This document shows positions 13,882 through 28,134 of a stretch of DNA of 64,000 bases, piece by piece; position 1 is the first letter of the stretch; each line of letters begins with the position of its first letter. The notes under the pieces are model-generated. The model had not been told where the DNA came from. It worked only from the letters and a program-made list of their open reading frames with translations, and did no database searches. The position numbers and the translations under genes were made by a program. This DNA comes from Rostratula benghalensis (taxonomy: Eukaryota > Chordata > Aves > Charadriiformes > Rostratulidae). Location: contig VXAI01000013.1 in assembly GCA_013399305.1 (NCBI GenBank), positions 4,221,279 to 4,285,278 of the forward strand, read 5' to 3'.

Positions 13882-15954
13882 TGGTCAAGTGCTATGGTGT
13901 AGGAAAAGATTTTTAACAACAGTCATTAAAATATCATAAGGATACCTGTGTTTTAAACTATGGTTTATCTCATTGTGTAAATCCACAACCAGCAGACATA
14001 TTATGCATACTTATTAAGGACCTTAGGAAAGATTTTAGACTTTTTTGGTTTTCATTGTGAAAAGTATATTTAACAAAGCAGCTATCTGGTTTAATATAAG
14101 AGTTTTAAAATGAAATATTTATTTCTAAGCTAATTTACTTTTATAGACAATCTATCACATCCCAAAGGACCCTAAGATAGGTGAGAAGACATAATTATTT
14201 CTATCCATTCTCAGGGAGTATAAAGTGATTAACTCAGACTTTGAGATCTAACTTTTGGACGACTGAATTTGGATGATATGAAACCCTTACTTCATTCCCA
14301 CCAGTATAAGTACAACATAAACACCTCATCAGGTGTCTCTGTCAAAAGTCTGAGTTTAAGAGTATGCATCATTCTCCAGAACAGTTCAACAAGGATGAGT
14401 CATTGAATAAACAGCAGTCTATTTGGTTTAGTCATCTACAGGTAGAACGAGCTGATTTTGCAATGCATTATTGCTATTCTTATTTATTTATCTTGAGATG
14501 TTATATGTATGCTATGCATAGCACTTTTTAATTATGGTAAAAAAACACCTTTAAAATTCCCTGTGAAATAAAAGAAACAACGTCATTGTGCCAGAGATTT
14601 GCCTGCCAGATACAAATGATACAAAAGAATCATCCTGTGTAAGTGAACAAGGCATCTAAAATGGACAGCTACTACTGAACAATAATTTACATGAAGTCCT
14701 TGAGATCATCCGGTATTTTGAGACCTCTGTTTCCTAACAGAGGTCATGCGGTGCAAAAGGAAGAACACCGACGGTGCTTGATGTATTCTCAAAGTGGAGT
14801 CTGTTTCTCTGGAAAACCATAGCAAGACACAGTTGTTTACAGTGGAACCCCTAAAAGATTTCTAGCGTGGCTCTGGCTTTTGTAGCAAAACCATGAAATT
14901 TGATCATCAATTCACTGGAAGGGATGTTGAAGGAATAATGTAAATGCCATTTGCAAGCAAAACATATGAATTTAGCTTATATTAATTTTTAACAATTAGC
15001 ACTGGTTTATATATTCATTTTATAATACAGCAAACACAGAGGGTAACTAAATTCAAAGACAAACGAAGTTAACCTGCAATTTGGCTGAATTTAGTCAAAT
15101 TATGGGATCACAATGAAAAAAAACAAAGCTGGGTGCAAATGTTACAGGAATGAAAACTGAATATAAACTTTGCACAGATGCTGCAGGACAAAGCAAATTA
15201 TTTTTTAACAGATTTGCTTGAGAATTTGTCCTCCAATACTTCCTCCAGAAGATCATCTGCTGTGAAAGGTATTCACACCCCTCCTAAATAGTATGTGTGG
15301 ATTCAAGCCAACAAAGCACCTGCCAGACACTGTGTACTACATTATTTATCTCCTCTTTTAGAAGACTGTTTTATGCAAGTGCCTCAGGAGAGTTTTTATA
15401 TGAGATCAATATTTTTGAATTTCTGAGTGACCAAGAAATGTGCCTGAGTTACTCTCAGGGACACATAATAAATATAACACTTATGGGAAGAAAGTGTTTA
15501 ATAGAGTAGATACAAAGTGAAATATAACATCTTGAAAAAGACACTGTCAAGGCTGATATGCCTATTTTTAGAATTAACAGTTGTGTTTTATTTTATGGGA
15601 AAACATGCGTATGCTACATTCACCACAACCCTCAGCATGCACATACACACAGACAATCTATGCTTCTTACTCCATGCTTTAATAGAGCAAAAATTTAGAG
15701 AGGAAAATCATTTGAGACATCACAGGAAAAGCAGGTAAACAATGAGGAATGGTGCCTGCCGTACTCACAGACCCACTGCCATCTATATGAATCCAGAAAT
15801 CCAGACTCCTCCATCCAGATCCACTTGAGCAACTTTCTTGAAAACATATTTAACTGCTTTATAGTTTGAAATGAGCAAAGTGATAATATTTTTGTGCGTG
15901 GTTTAAAACAAATCCCCTATCCACTCCCAAGATTCCTTGTTCTTGGATTAATTG

Positions 15955-15986
15955 TTATATATATATATAAAAAATAATAATAAAAT
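15955..15986. repeat. (TA)n followed by (AAT)n
   Basis: About eight TA units pass directly into an A-rich AATAATAAT tract. Simple sequence. Confidence 0.9.
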
Positions 15987-16992
15987 TGTTGAAATCAGAA
16001 ACAAACAAAGGTGCTCAGGAAATGTTAGTACTGAAAATGTCATTGGTCAAATGGCTTCACCCATTCCAGGTGTTGGCCACTATGGTGAGTGATGTTAATA
16101 ACATATACATTGAAGGAGAAAGTGATTCATTTTGTCCAGGAGGAAAATGAGACTGAGGGAGCACAATGTTGTACATGGAAGTCAGGGAATGATAACAAAT
16201 AGATGAGGAATAGGCATTGCTGTGCCTGCTCCAGATTTCTTTTAAGGAAGCTCCAAGGCAATTTGCCTCTCTTCTGCAGTCTCCAGGACATTCATATATG
16301 GTAGTAACAATAGTATGTTAGAAGTACACTGATCAGCCTGGCCTACCCCAGAAGGTTGAGTCTACCTGGTCTTGCACAATCACCACCTGAAACAGAAAAC
16401 TATGTCATTTTGAAGAGACAAAGTCAAATATTGTTTTTAAAGGAATTTCATAAGCAGATAAATTACTTTGGGTATGGTTTTGATAAAACTAGAAAGACAT
16501 TGAACAATTTTCTAGGTTTTTTTCTGAGTTTTTAACAAACATTCAATTGACTTTTTCCATTTGCTACATGGATTAGACTACGGAAAGAAACAAAAAGGAA
16601 GTCTTCAATGCGGATGTCAGTTCTGTCCAATGCTTTGCTGACTAAGTCCTCTTTAATTCTAAATTAAATAAGCAACCACAGCAAATTAAGCACTACATTC
16701 ATGTCCCCTTCCCTACAGACATAATTACATGCCCCTTAAGTGCTCACTCCATTTGTTGCCAGAATGAGGAATATGTAGGTGAGAGGGAAAGTGAAAGACT
16801 TCTTAGCCAATCACAACATTTGGAAGGAAAAGCTTAGTAGCTTAGAAGAAAAAAGTGAAAATTTACTGAAGGTGGTTATATAATTCCACCCGTATCTAAT
16901 CTAAATGATTCATGTGCCTGCTAGGCCTTATAACACAATCCCTTCAGCCATATCATTTACTCTCAATTCACTTAGGGGTTTTGTTGGCTCTC

Positions 16993-17004
16993 TTTTTTTT
17001 TTTT
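16993..17004. repeat. Poly-T run (12 T)
   Basis: Pure homopolymer at the end of a TCTCT stretch. Confidence 0.85.
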
Positions 17005-17989
17005 CCCATGAAAGAGAGCACCATCTTCAAACTAGCACAGCACTAAAGCAATAAAATAGTCTCTGGCACTGAAAGTCTTTTTCTTGGGAAACTAGAGGAA
17101 GGAAAAGTAATTCTGCTCAGTAAGTAATTCTGAAGTACAGAGTTAGAATAAGAGGTTTAGAAGTCATAATGAGTGTGGGCACAAGGATTCTGAATGCACA
17201 ACATGCTCAATTAGGGGAAATTAGTATAACTGTTAGACTTCCTTACCGACTTTTTTCCCTATTTTCTTTCTTAATTGATTTGCTTCTGTTTGGTCTGCAA
17301 CACAAAATTGCTTCTACTATGTCCTTGAATAGTTAGCTGTCACTCAGTAGAGAGAACAGATCATCATGCGTTGAGTAATAATGGCAAAACTGATCAAAAA
17401 CCTGGTCTATATACAGGGATTTGCTATGTACGCATCTGAAAGGGATGAAATCTGGGATGGATAAAAAACTGAGGCTTTCTTACCTGATCTTGGATTTATA
17501 TTTTGTGCTGATGCAATCCACAGTCATGCGACAGCGTGTCTTGCTGGTTAGGCACAGCAGATGGAAGTGCTTTTTGGGAACAGAAAGCCAGAAAGATGAG
17601 TTGTAAAGTTACAATAAAAAATAAGTTTTAAAAAGGAAGAAGAAATAAAATAATTGCTATTGATTATTACACTAAGTGTATATTTGTAGCTTTAAATCAT
17701 TGCTGTCAGGTTAACACTGTAGATAACAAAAAGAAAAAAGTGCCACAAATGGCTTTATTTAATGATTTTGCTTGACTCGCAGGTATTTTAGTCCATTTGT
17801 AAACTCATACTGTAGTTTGTAAGTGCTCATACAGGAGCACACAAAAGAAAATATTTCTGAGTTGTATACTTGAGAAAAAGGGAAAAGACTAAAATAGGGA
17901 AGAGCAAATTTATGAAGAATAATATCATCTTTTGGATCACATTTTATCTGAATATATGAATGAAAAGCATATCACACAGTAAAAGAAAA

Positions 17990-18056
17990 GGAAAACAAAC
18001 AATCAAACAAAAAACCCCAACAAATCCTCCAAAAAAAAGCAAACCCCAACAACAGG
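17990..18056 (+). repeat. A/C-rich low-complexity tract
   Basis: Irregular AAACAA, AAACCCCAAC and AAAAAAAGC units on the plus strand. It resembles the A/C-rich tracts at 2.5, 21.7, 28.1, 29.0 and 30.8 kb. The two 60-103-codon frames over it (one per strand) reflect this composition and are not genes. Confidence 0.85.
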
Positions 18057-18749
18057 CAACATTTTCAAGAGTTACTAACAAACCTAGGAGCCTGAGTCCT
18101 ACTATCAAATATGACAAAATGGTGAGGAGAGGCTTGCAATGAGACTTCAGGCTCAAAAATCCCATTGTATTAACTTTTATTCTGTTAGTGAAAATCTCAG
18201 CCCACTGGAGATCCAAAATTAGTATGTTAATGAAAGCCATAAAGGAAGAGAACATCCAGGCTCATATGATTATTTTCCAGTTTGCAATGGCATAATTACA
18301 GTGTGAGCCAAGTTTCTTCCAAGTATTTCTAAAACTGTAAATTAGATTTAACTCACTTAGGAATTCTGAAGATTTTACTTTTTTACAACTTCTGAACAAT
18401 TCTCCATTTTTCACCTTTCTTATGCACTATGATTATAGATGGCCACATAAGCAATCACCTATTTTCACCAATCAAAGATCCTGCCTAACAAAATCCTGAA
18501 ATCACACTAAAGGCACATACACTTACACAAACAGAATTGCTGACTGGTTTATTATTCAGATGAATACTTCTGCAACTTAGATATCTCCTTAAATGTGGTA
18601 CTGTGTAAATGGAAGTGCAACCTTCAATACTTACTGTGATTCACTTCACATAAGAACATCTCTGAGAAAGTGTGTTGAAAAAGATACCTGTCATTTCACG
18701 TAGTTCTACTTAACTATCCTATTCTCTAGTAATTTAAAAGTCCTGAGTT

Positions 18750-18761
18750 AAAAAAAAAAAA
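18750..18761. repeat. Poly-A run (12 A)
   Basis: Pure homopolymer in AT-rich DNA; no retroposed sequence recognised before it. Confidence 0.8.
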
Positions 18762-21649
18762 TAGGTTTTCACACAAAGAACAAAATGATGGGGATTTTCC
18801 TAGTTAGGATATAGTTCAACTTAACTGGAAACTTGCCTGTAATTTTCATGTATTGATTATTGCTGTCACCTTTTATCTCTGATACACAAACGGATATGTA
18901 TTTGTACAGAAAAATCAACCATCCAAAGTGTCATAAAACAGAAACAGAAATAGATAATATTTGAAAGGATGATACCCTATCTTGAAGCTGGTCCTTATTC
19001 CTCTGTGTTATAGTGCAATTAGAATATACATGCACAGATTTTAAAATCAATTGGCATTTGTTTAGTTTTCTGTTACATTATTTTTCTAATCTTGGAGAAA
19101 GACAACTTTTTGTGGCATTTGGGGGTAAATGCTGCATGTGATTAAGTGATGTTATTCTATCAACTGCTACTGGCCCAATTTTATTTTTTCTTTCCATGGA
19201 GGATGTTCAGTCCTGTCGATGATTTTATTGTTTCTAGCTATACTTACAAATACAGTACTGTTATCCTTTGACTCATGTGCAACAGTTTATACACTTGCAT
19301 CCGTATGCTAACCATGACAAATGTTCAGTATAAAATAAGACAAAAAGACATAAAATAAATTAATCCAAGGAGTGTATAATTGCATCTTCATTTAATTTAA
19401 GAAAACCATCTATGAAATAAAAAATATTTTCTGTTTTTATTTTTGGCTTTTTTTCCCCCATTATTTAAGTGTATTAGTCAGAAGGAATAATTGTATAATA
19501 TTAACATTGTATTCAAATTAAATATAAATACCAAACATATAAATTTATGAGCAAGGAGACTGCCATCAACAAAACGCTCTCTCAAAGTCAGGGAGAGATG
19601 CACATAAGTTATTTTGTATCCTCTTCATAGTTCATCACCCAGAAAAGCACATTAAACTTTATATATCTAATAAAAAACCCCAAAAAATCCAAGCCATTGT
19701 AGTCATAGAAGAGAAAAGGGATCTTATCCAAAAAGTTTAGGTGCAACTCAAACTATCCTGTAATGTCCCTGGAAGAAGAGAAATTACCATCTCCTACAAC
19801 CTTTCTCTGTATTCTCAATATAATATATTACTAGCTGACTCAATACACTTCTCCAGACTCAGGACATTATTCAGATCAGCTGTGAATATCCTACATATTG
19901 TTCACTCATAAATTATTTAGGTTGTATAGACAATAAATAATTTTAGCTTGATCAAACCAATGTCTTAAATCACATTTCCAAAACAGTTGAAAAACAAAGT
20001 AAATAACAAAAAAATGGTTTACAGTGGGTGCTCCCTTCATTCAGATATCTCATTCAGGAAATTGGATATCTAAACTAAAAGCTCAGCATTAGTTCAAGGT
20101 AAAAAATAGGCACCGATTTTCAGTTGAAATCTTCTTCATGGCTAAAGAAAAGCCATAAAAATGTCAAAGAGAGATGGAATGAATCCTTATCTCTTCACAT
20201 TAATCATGGAGGAGTGCAAGTAACTAAAGTTAGAAAAGATTAATAAACTCTAACTATACTGTTAGAAGAAAACATGTATGTAAACTTTTTATTACTACTT
20301 TTGTAGGGACCTATGTCATACATCTATGTGTCAGGAATTCTAGGAGGTGGGGATAACTTGCCTGCTCTGCAGCCAATCTATATGTTACAGCCCATTTCAT
20401 CTTTTCTGAAGAGTTAAAACTCTCATCCTTTTCAATCTTTAAATGAAACACTTAAAGCACATTTCCTTCTACTCTGCTAAACTGATTACCAGATAATTGG
20501 TCTGCAGATACCAAACACATGAATAATTGTTGCTAGAGATATTATTTCAGTAATTAGAAAAAATTATGTCATTCTTTAGTAGTTTGTCAATAAAGATATG
20601 AAAAAAACTGTTATCATGAGGATTATTTTAAAGAAGGCAGGACTAGATAGTTACACATATGCAAGAAATGTTTTCTCTTCTTCAGCATTGCTACATGCTT
20701 CTCACAGTGTGTCCTCATAACATGGAAATTATTTTTTCTTTTAAATTTAACATTTTTGGAGGAATGTTTACCCTTGTTGGCATCATACAAAGTAATGCCT
20801 GAGGAAGAAATTTACAGGAAAATATTGTGCAAAATCCTCAATTAGCACTTTGATAGAGCTATTACTGCAGCTTTTTCATTAAGTATGAGGTTTACTAGTA
20901 AATGCACAGAATTTGGCTTTGAATATATTCAAAGCTCCTGGTTTTCCAGACCTTCAATACAGGAGGAAAAAACAAACAAACAAAAAATGTAATTTCATAT
21001 TTCCAAGGTACGTATTTAATGCACATTTGATCAAACTCAAAATAACCCATAGGACATCTGAAAAAACATACAAATCATACCTGAAAGTTACACGGGTTTC
21101 AAAATATAAATCAATTCCACAGTAAGTCAATGTTATAACAATGTTTATTACAATAAGAAAATTATGGTCTCCAGACCATTGAACACGTGCAGCTTGTTTT
21201 ATTCAATGTTTTGTTCTTTACTACTTCTTTCTTATGTAAGAAAGAGGTTTAACACATTTTAAAGAGGTAAGTGTCAACACAGAACAGTTAAGAACCAATC
21301 TCAAGAGCTCAAATATTTAACAGAACATAGAAATCTTTTAAAAATAGTCCTACTACAAATTTTATTAAGAAATATCACACTTCAATGGTTTTTATAGTAA
21401 TGGAAATGTTTCCTTTCATGGAGCTAATATTTTATCCTGAAGTGTATTTTTACTGTTAAAGTTATTTAAACTCTGACTATCCAAGGATTAACATTATAAA
21501 TGTATAAAATTAGAGTTTAGGGATGGCTAGTGCTTCATATTATCACTTCTAGTTTAATTGATTTTTCAGTTTAACTGGTCAAAAGGCTAATAAAATGCCT
21601 GGAATTGTACTTTTCTTCTTTCGGCTAAGAAAAATCTTGCTTTTTTGGG

Positions 21650-21708
21650 AAAAAAAAAAAACACCAACCAAAACAGAACCCCCACAAACAACATAAAACC
21701 ACACCAAA
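21650..21708 (+). repeat. A/C-rich low-complexity tract
   Basis: A run of 12 A continues into ACACCAACC, ACAGAACCCCCAC and AACCACACC units. It is the same style as the other A/C-rich tracts in this window. Confidence 0.85.
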
Positions 21709-21879
21709 ATTGAAAAGTAAATTTTTAGTATTTTTTGCTTTGCTAGTTCATTTAATTTCTTAAATATTATCAGATTATTACAGATACATTATGGTAATGT
21801 TCATTTAGGAGTGCTACATAAATCACAAAAAAACCCTTCAAAAACCGAAACAAAGCCAAGCAAACGATTATATAAATCT

Positions 21880-22600
21880 TATAAAAATGCATATGATCGA
21901 TGAAAAATATCACAAATACCTCAAAAAAGCACAGAAATCTGGCATCATTGATTAGTGCAATGAAGACAACTATTAGATGCTAAAGAAACTGTTTCAAAAA
22001 GTCAAAAAAAAATGCTTAAATTATGGAAACAAAAACGAGTATATAATTATGATAGTGAATTTAAGACTATTAAAACATTAAAAAATAATGTGAAGGGCAA
22101 CTAACAAAGTAAATATTGATGAAAATATTTTTGAACCTAGCAGAAATTGGAAGCCTGCCAGAAAGTCCACCAAACTTATCGATGACTGCCAAATATATAG
22201 GAGTTTTTGAACAAGATAAGCCGCACCCAGAAAAGCTATATTTACTATTCCCGTCAGTGTTCACTAGAGAGAAGCCTTAAGGGTGTCTCATGCTGAAATC
22301 CTTCCTTTGGAATCAGTTCTAAGAAATCCTGAAGTATCAATGATACAGGTTTTAAAATACATCAGTAAAAGAGTGGAAAAAATAGCCAGACTAGATGGTA
22401 TTCACAAAGATTTTTTATAAATACATAATAGTCAAACATGTAAATGAGTTTATCTGAAACAGATAGCTAAAAGTAATCCTGATACTAAGGAACATTAAGT
22501 AGCAAGGCAACACCAATTCGTCACAAGGCAGAAAGTAAGAAAAATTAAGGATTAAAAAAACTTACTCCCATATTAGCTGAGCTGTGAATGTCATAATGAC
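21880..22600 (+). mobile_element. Very old CR1-like LINE fragment (ORF2 region before and into RT)
   Basis: Heavily decayed but recognisable CR1/L3-type sequence. Bases 22215-22265 (around AGAAAAGCTATATTTACT then GTCAGTGTTCACT) match the block that reads 'EKL..FFxSVFT' in CR1-like ORF2. Around 22385-22412, CCAGACTAGATGGTATTCAC corresponds to the 'GPDGIHPR' block. Near 22478-22522 the 'VANATPI' block follows in the right order. The order and spacing of three blocks support the call. No frame stays open and many stops occur. The ends are uncertain; the 64-codon minus-strand frame here is chance. It is older than the other CR1 copies in the window. Confidence 0.62.
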
Positions 22601-24184
22601 AATTAAATTGGTAGACACATGGATGTTTGTTCTAATAAGGAGGCAATGTAAACGAACATAACAGATTTCAGTCATAACTCACAGATCAAAAAAAGTCTTT
22701 CTGAGGATACCCAGCTCCTCCTTACCTTCCTTCTTGTGCTGTGCTAGCACAAGGTCTGTGCTATGCCCAAAGTCTTTCTCACTCTGTGGCATGGTGACTG
22801 GGATTTTAAACTGTAAAAAATAGGTTAAAAAAGTTAAAAATTACAATCAATGTGTTCATTTTGCATGAGAATACAGAAATGGTCATTCCTAAGCAGCTGC
22901 AGAAGCTGTTCTGCAAGTAACTTTGATATAATTTGTAGTCTTTTTTAACAAAGTTTTTTTGGTACCTCTATATAGTCATTTGACTTTTCGAAGGCTTCTC
23001 CCAGCTTTAATACCTTCTTTCCTCTTTACAGGTATCTCTTTGAATATGATTTTTCTTACTGTGCATTCACCCAGAAATAATAGGTATTACCATTAAGCAA
23101 ATATTTCCACAATGTATATTTAAAACTTAAGTTCGACATCTTATTTGTGTAATTATGCCATATTAGTTTGTTGCTATATAACTGTACTGCACAATCATGA
23201 CTGTAAACCGGTTGTGTCATGCTTCAAAGTGTTTCTTAGAATAATTATTGGTTAATTATTGTTTTTAAATTAAGAAATAAACTTTTTCTTTTCATAAGTC
23301 ATGCAACAAAATTATCTACTTTCTGCTTTCTTCTTACCTAATCAAGTCATCATTGGTAGACGATTGGTAGCTGAGTGTGCTCAGAACAGAAAGATTTCAT
23401 CACCCAGGCCATGGGTATGAACTGCCCACTGAATGCTAAATTTATAATTTGATACAGTTTTTGGGGTTATACAGTTTCCCGACAAAACTGTCTTTTATTT
23501 TTACTCTGTTAAGGTTTCAGCCCTATTAGTATATTTTCATTTCTTTATTATGCAATTAATATCATTTTTCTCCATATGGTATAAAATAAGCAATGGATGT
23601 TAAATACATTTTAATATCAAACTTGAGGGATCAAATTGATATCATTATAATGTTCCTAGGCGTAACGTTCTTTTTACCAAAATCTATAGGCCATTTAACT
23701 TCGTGAACAAGTAATGTGTTGCAATGATTTAGAAAACCTAAATTTATCTTTTTCCATTCCTAAGTCATAAACCTTGTAAGAGTTTTAAACCAGTTTTATC
23801 ATTGGATTAACATATTTTTGTGCATCAGTGTCACTTTAGAATGAATTTGGAAGGTCAGATTAACTGTTTTTCAGAAAAATGCTTTTGTATGAGAAATTCC
23901 TCCAGTAAAGTAAAGCTGGCAGGGTAGCTTTACATTACACAGTTTCCAAGATGACTAGTGAATATGTAGGTCCTAGGAGGAAAAGAGTATCGCCTTATTA
24001 CTTCTTCAGGAGCTACCAAATAAATACCTTAAGTGTTAGGGCAGGCACACGTAGTAGAAATGAGGCCTGTGATTTCTCTAGATTATGCTTCATGTCATCC
24101 TTCCTTAAGTGGCTAAGAATGGTAAAATGCAAACACAGATGTTGCACAGCTCCACAAACTGAGCATATTTCAGTTGCAAGTAAA

Positions 24185-24255
24185 GATCTGGGACCAGATC
24201 CAAAAAGTACTAGGCACCACTGAAATCAGTAGGAGTCAGGTACTTAAATAACTTT
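24185..24255. repeat. Possible ancient interspersed-repeat motif
   Basis: The run from GATCTGGGACCAGATCC through GGCACCACTGAAATCAGTAG to CAGGTACTTAAATAACTTTG resembles a motif I recall as widespread in reptile and bird DNA ('GGCACC..TGAAGTCAATGGGAG..AGGCACCTAAATACCTTTG'). I cannot name the family, and only this core is alike. Tentative. Confidence 0.33.
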
Positions 24256-27200
24256 GCGGTTTCCTTCTGAAGTTCTTAATATTTCCTCCTTGATGTTTTA
24301 CTCTGTGGTGTTTCTAACACTCCCATTTATATAACAGAATAATTTCCATTATTAAGGTAAATTTATAATTACTTAGTGAACTTAGTAACTGTTATGTTTT
24401 CATAGCCAACAGCAGAATTTTTTTATTCTCTCTCTACTGTGCATTTATTCTTCCTTTTGTATTCAAGAATTATAGGTCTTCTTTATGATCTTTGCTATGC
24501 ATTAAACACAATCACGGAATATATAATTTTTTTCAGGTGTTTACAATTATGACTAGTGTCATCATTCCTGAGAATTAGAATGCTGAAAAATTAACAGAGT
24601 TCTTTGAATGTCCTTGATGTCTGCCACTGAAATCTATATGCAGACACAAGCAGTTTTGTTGCTTCAAGGTAAGACCAAATCTAATTAACTCCACGCTGAA
24701 GTAGAAGAAATATTCTCTGAGGTGAAAGGAAGTGTAAACCAGGAAAGAAAAGACTAGACATTAAAATCTTTTAGAATATCATACTTTTGGGGAAGAAAAC
24801 ATGTAGGTAAAGAAGTACATTTTTGTAACTCTTTATTGAGCTTCTCGTTATTTAAATTATAAGTTATAATAATTAGAAATTGATGTACAGTAGAGAAGTT
24901 TATTTATATCTTGTGCTCACGCACTGCAGTTGCCAGTAATTTGGCTATAAATTTTGGGGACATTTTTAACATTATATAGAAAGATATTTCCTTTGTAGTG
25001 CATATGTATCGTTTGTTTTTTGAAGATAAATCACATTTCATTATATAGTTCATTCTCGTTATGTTTTCTTGTCATAATGAATTTTGAGAACTGTTCAGTA
25101 TTCTGTCACATAAGGGTCATATACTGTGGCTAAATACTTCTTCATACAATGCCACTACATGATTAACACAGCAATCTTCACAATCATCTGAGAAGAAGGT
25201 GTTTACATCCAAAGAAAGCTTAAATGAACTAACTATCACTGCTTTAGTTGACCATTGATGATTTGGAAAAAATAACAGGACAGTTTGAAAAGGTAGGTGA
25301 AATTGTTAAGTTCACTGTGTGTGAATGTTAACTGAAAACCATGACCCAGAAAAGTGAATTTATGGATGATGTTAAAAAAAATTATGAATACTTTAAAAAT
25401 TGGCAAAAATACTGTCAGGCAGTAACTTCCATTTGTTTCCAATAATGCTGGGTGAGAAAAACAACTTCATGGTAATTTGCTCTAATGTTTGGTTTTGTCG
25501 TGGGTTGTTTTTTTTCCCCCTTGGGAAAGAAGAGTCAATGAAGAAAAAAGAAGCAGAGCACAGGAGGTGGAATAATAAATCTGCCTTGCTGTTTTTCCCT
25601 TGCTACTTGATGCAGAGCATTTTCTTGAACTAAGCAGAGTTTATGGGAGAAGGACAGGATTTTGAGAACAGAAGGGAGCAGTGTTCTCTCCTTTACTTCT
25701 ATTCACCCAAGTCCTTGTAAGGAAATTTTAACATCAGAAAAATTTTTCATTCATTTTTTGTTAATTTATAAAAATTTCTATTATACTTTTCTTTCTGGGT
25801 TTTTTAATTAAAGATAGTCTCAATTTATTATGACAGTAATAAATAAGAGCTGAAAAGTGGAACATATTTGAGCAGAGTGTTTTGAGAAGTTCTTTATGCT
25901 TTCAGTGTAGAACTGAAAAGAGTTCCACCTAAAATGGAAAGGTAATGAAATGTAGAATTAAGGAAGACAAATCTTTTAAGGATTCTTTTAAGTAGAACTA
26001 TATGATAAGTTCCTTTAAATACAAGATATCCTGCAAATACTTTAGAATGAAATGGTTAATAAACTATCTGTGATTAAAAAAAAATAGTGATAATTTTGGC
26101 CGTGGAGTTTATGTGTTTCTTCAATATATTATAATATCACCAATAATCAGTGAACATTGTATCCATAAGCAGAAATAGTTTTGATTTTTCCAAAGTGAAC
26201 GAAGAAGGAATTTTGAGTAAAAACCTTACGGATCATTGCTGCTGTGCCTTGAGAGGTCACCTTCACAGTTATTTTTGGATAGCTTTAGGTCATAATGAAA
26301 TAAGTGTCTCTTTTTGCCATGATTCCCTTCCATTCCTTCCTTTTTTTGCAGAAGGGACAGCACCTGAGGACACCCAGAAGCCTTTATTGGCCATGACAAA
26401 GGCCATATGCTAAGCTATACAAATCCTTTCCAGCTTTTAGCATTTGGTTCCTTGGCATATCCCCAAGGAAACGGTATCACAGCTTTGGAGTTTCTGCTAA
26501 ACTGTCCTGTGATTTCTCTGTTATGTAGCTGGATGCTCTGTTCTCTTGTTTCTCTGAAAATTAGTTTACTTTCATTTACTTGATGTACAACACTCAAGAA
26601 AATGTAAAGCAAATAGTTTTCAGTGGTGCTTCTTGTATTTTCTTTAGTGTTCCAAATAAAAGGACAATATTTCATTTATTTGATGTGAACTCATGAACGA
26701 AGAGAGAAGAAATAAATAAGGAGAATAGCTACATTATTTCAATTTAAGATATTAATATTATGGAAAGAGTTTTCCTTTCCCCATGTTTGTAAGAAATTCT
26801 AAGTTTAAAAATATTAGACTTCTAATATAATTTTCCTTGTCAGTAAGTGTTGGAGTAGCAGGGATTACTACAAATGACTAAACAAATCAATGGAAACTGA
26901 GGAAGCAGTCAAGGACAATAATCTGAAGTGAATGAATGTACTCTTAACATATGAATAAACTAGTAAAAAGAGCATCAGAAAAAGTCCCTTCTATACATGC
27001 ATTTGCTTTTGTCAGTGTTTGATTTCATGTATGATGTATTGCAACTAATATGCCATATTTTTTATCAAGGTTTTATAGGAAGATATAACAATAATTGCAT
27101 CAGAAAGAGTATATAATCTTTTTCAAACAGTATCATCATGCACTACCATATTTTGCTTTAAGCACACATTTTTAAGTGCTCTGGCTTGGAATTGCCACAT

Positions 27201-28084
27201 ATTTATGTAAGAACTGTTTAATTGGTGCATATGTGAAGAATATTTATGGGGATATTATATTCTTTTTTCGTCTTACTCAAGTAGTACTTACCAAAGGTAC
27301 AGTCTTTAATGAGTGACAGTGCTTTATTTACAAAGAACCCTCAAATGTGCATCGTGATTGATGTAGTAGGAAAGGAATTTACATACTGGATGGTAAATTG
27401 ATTTTTAAAATGTCAAGTTTTTACAAAAGTTTACTCTTTGAATTAGCTGAGATTAAAAAGAAAATTTAAAAAAAATGTATTCCCAATTAGAAAGTTAGGA
27501 TAATGGTAAAACATAAAAAACATTGAAAAGCAAAGAATAGAAGGAATATCCTAAGACAGCAGTCATTGTAAACTTTCATTGTTAATCAGTGAATCAAATG
27601 GATTCACGAGTATGTGTTTTTCTTAATCTTGTGTGATTTCTACTATAATTTATATTTAAAAGTAAAAAGTGAATTTGAACTGAAAAATGAAATTTTAAAT
27701 AACAAACCAATTTCAAGTTGTACATTCTGTAACAAAAATGGACTGAAATTCTTGCAGATTGTTTGCAAGAAAATTGCAGCACTGACAAATTTCTTCAAAA
27801 TAATTTTGGTGATTTTCTTTAAGCAAGCTTGTTAAGTCACATCTCACAATACTAGAACATTGGTATTGTGTAATTATCTGACAAGCCATGGTCTAGAAAC
27901 TACATTTCCAAGAGGGAAGGATTGTCAGGGTAATTAGTTCGCTTAAATACACTACCATTAAAATTCAACCTGAGTTGTGCTGAACATACATTTGTAAGAC
28001 TATGTTGTGATGAAGAGAAAGATTCAACTGTCAGTGAAGAGTTAGCTCCAAGGTGTTCAGAGAGGTTGTCTATAACATGCACAT

Positions 28085-28134
28085 TAAAAAAAAAAGTCCA
28101 AACAAAAAAACCCAACAACCAAACAAGAAACCCT
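28085..28134 (+). repeat. A/C-rich low-complexity tract
   Basis: An A10 run is followed by CAAACAAAAAAACCC and AACAACCAAAC units. The 80-codon minus-strand frame that crosses it is an artefact. Confidence 0.85.

Larger units (their letters stand above)
11601..21879. other. Unique AT-rich non-coding stretch
   Basis: No gene was recognised. Bases 11601-11720, next to the CR1 truncation point, are less AT-rich but match nothing I know. A 62-codon open frame at 12267-12455 follows an AG-ended pyrimidine tract but has no other support. The rest is AT-rich with simple repeats. Confidence 0.65.

Noticed and set aside
17944..18255. 103-codon minus-strand frame resembling a membrane protein
   Set aside because: The hydrophobic run comes from the complement of an A/C-rich simple repeat.
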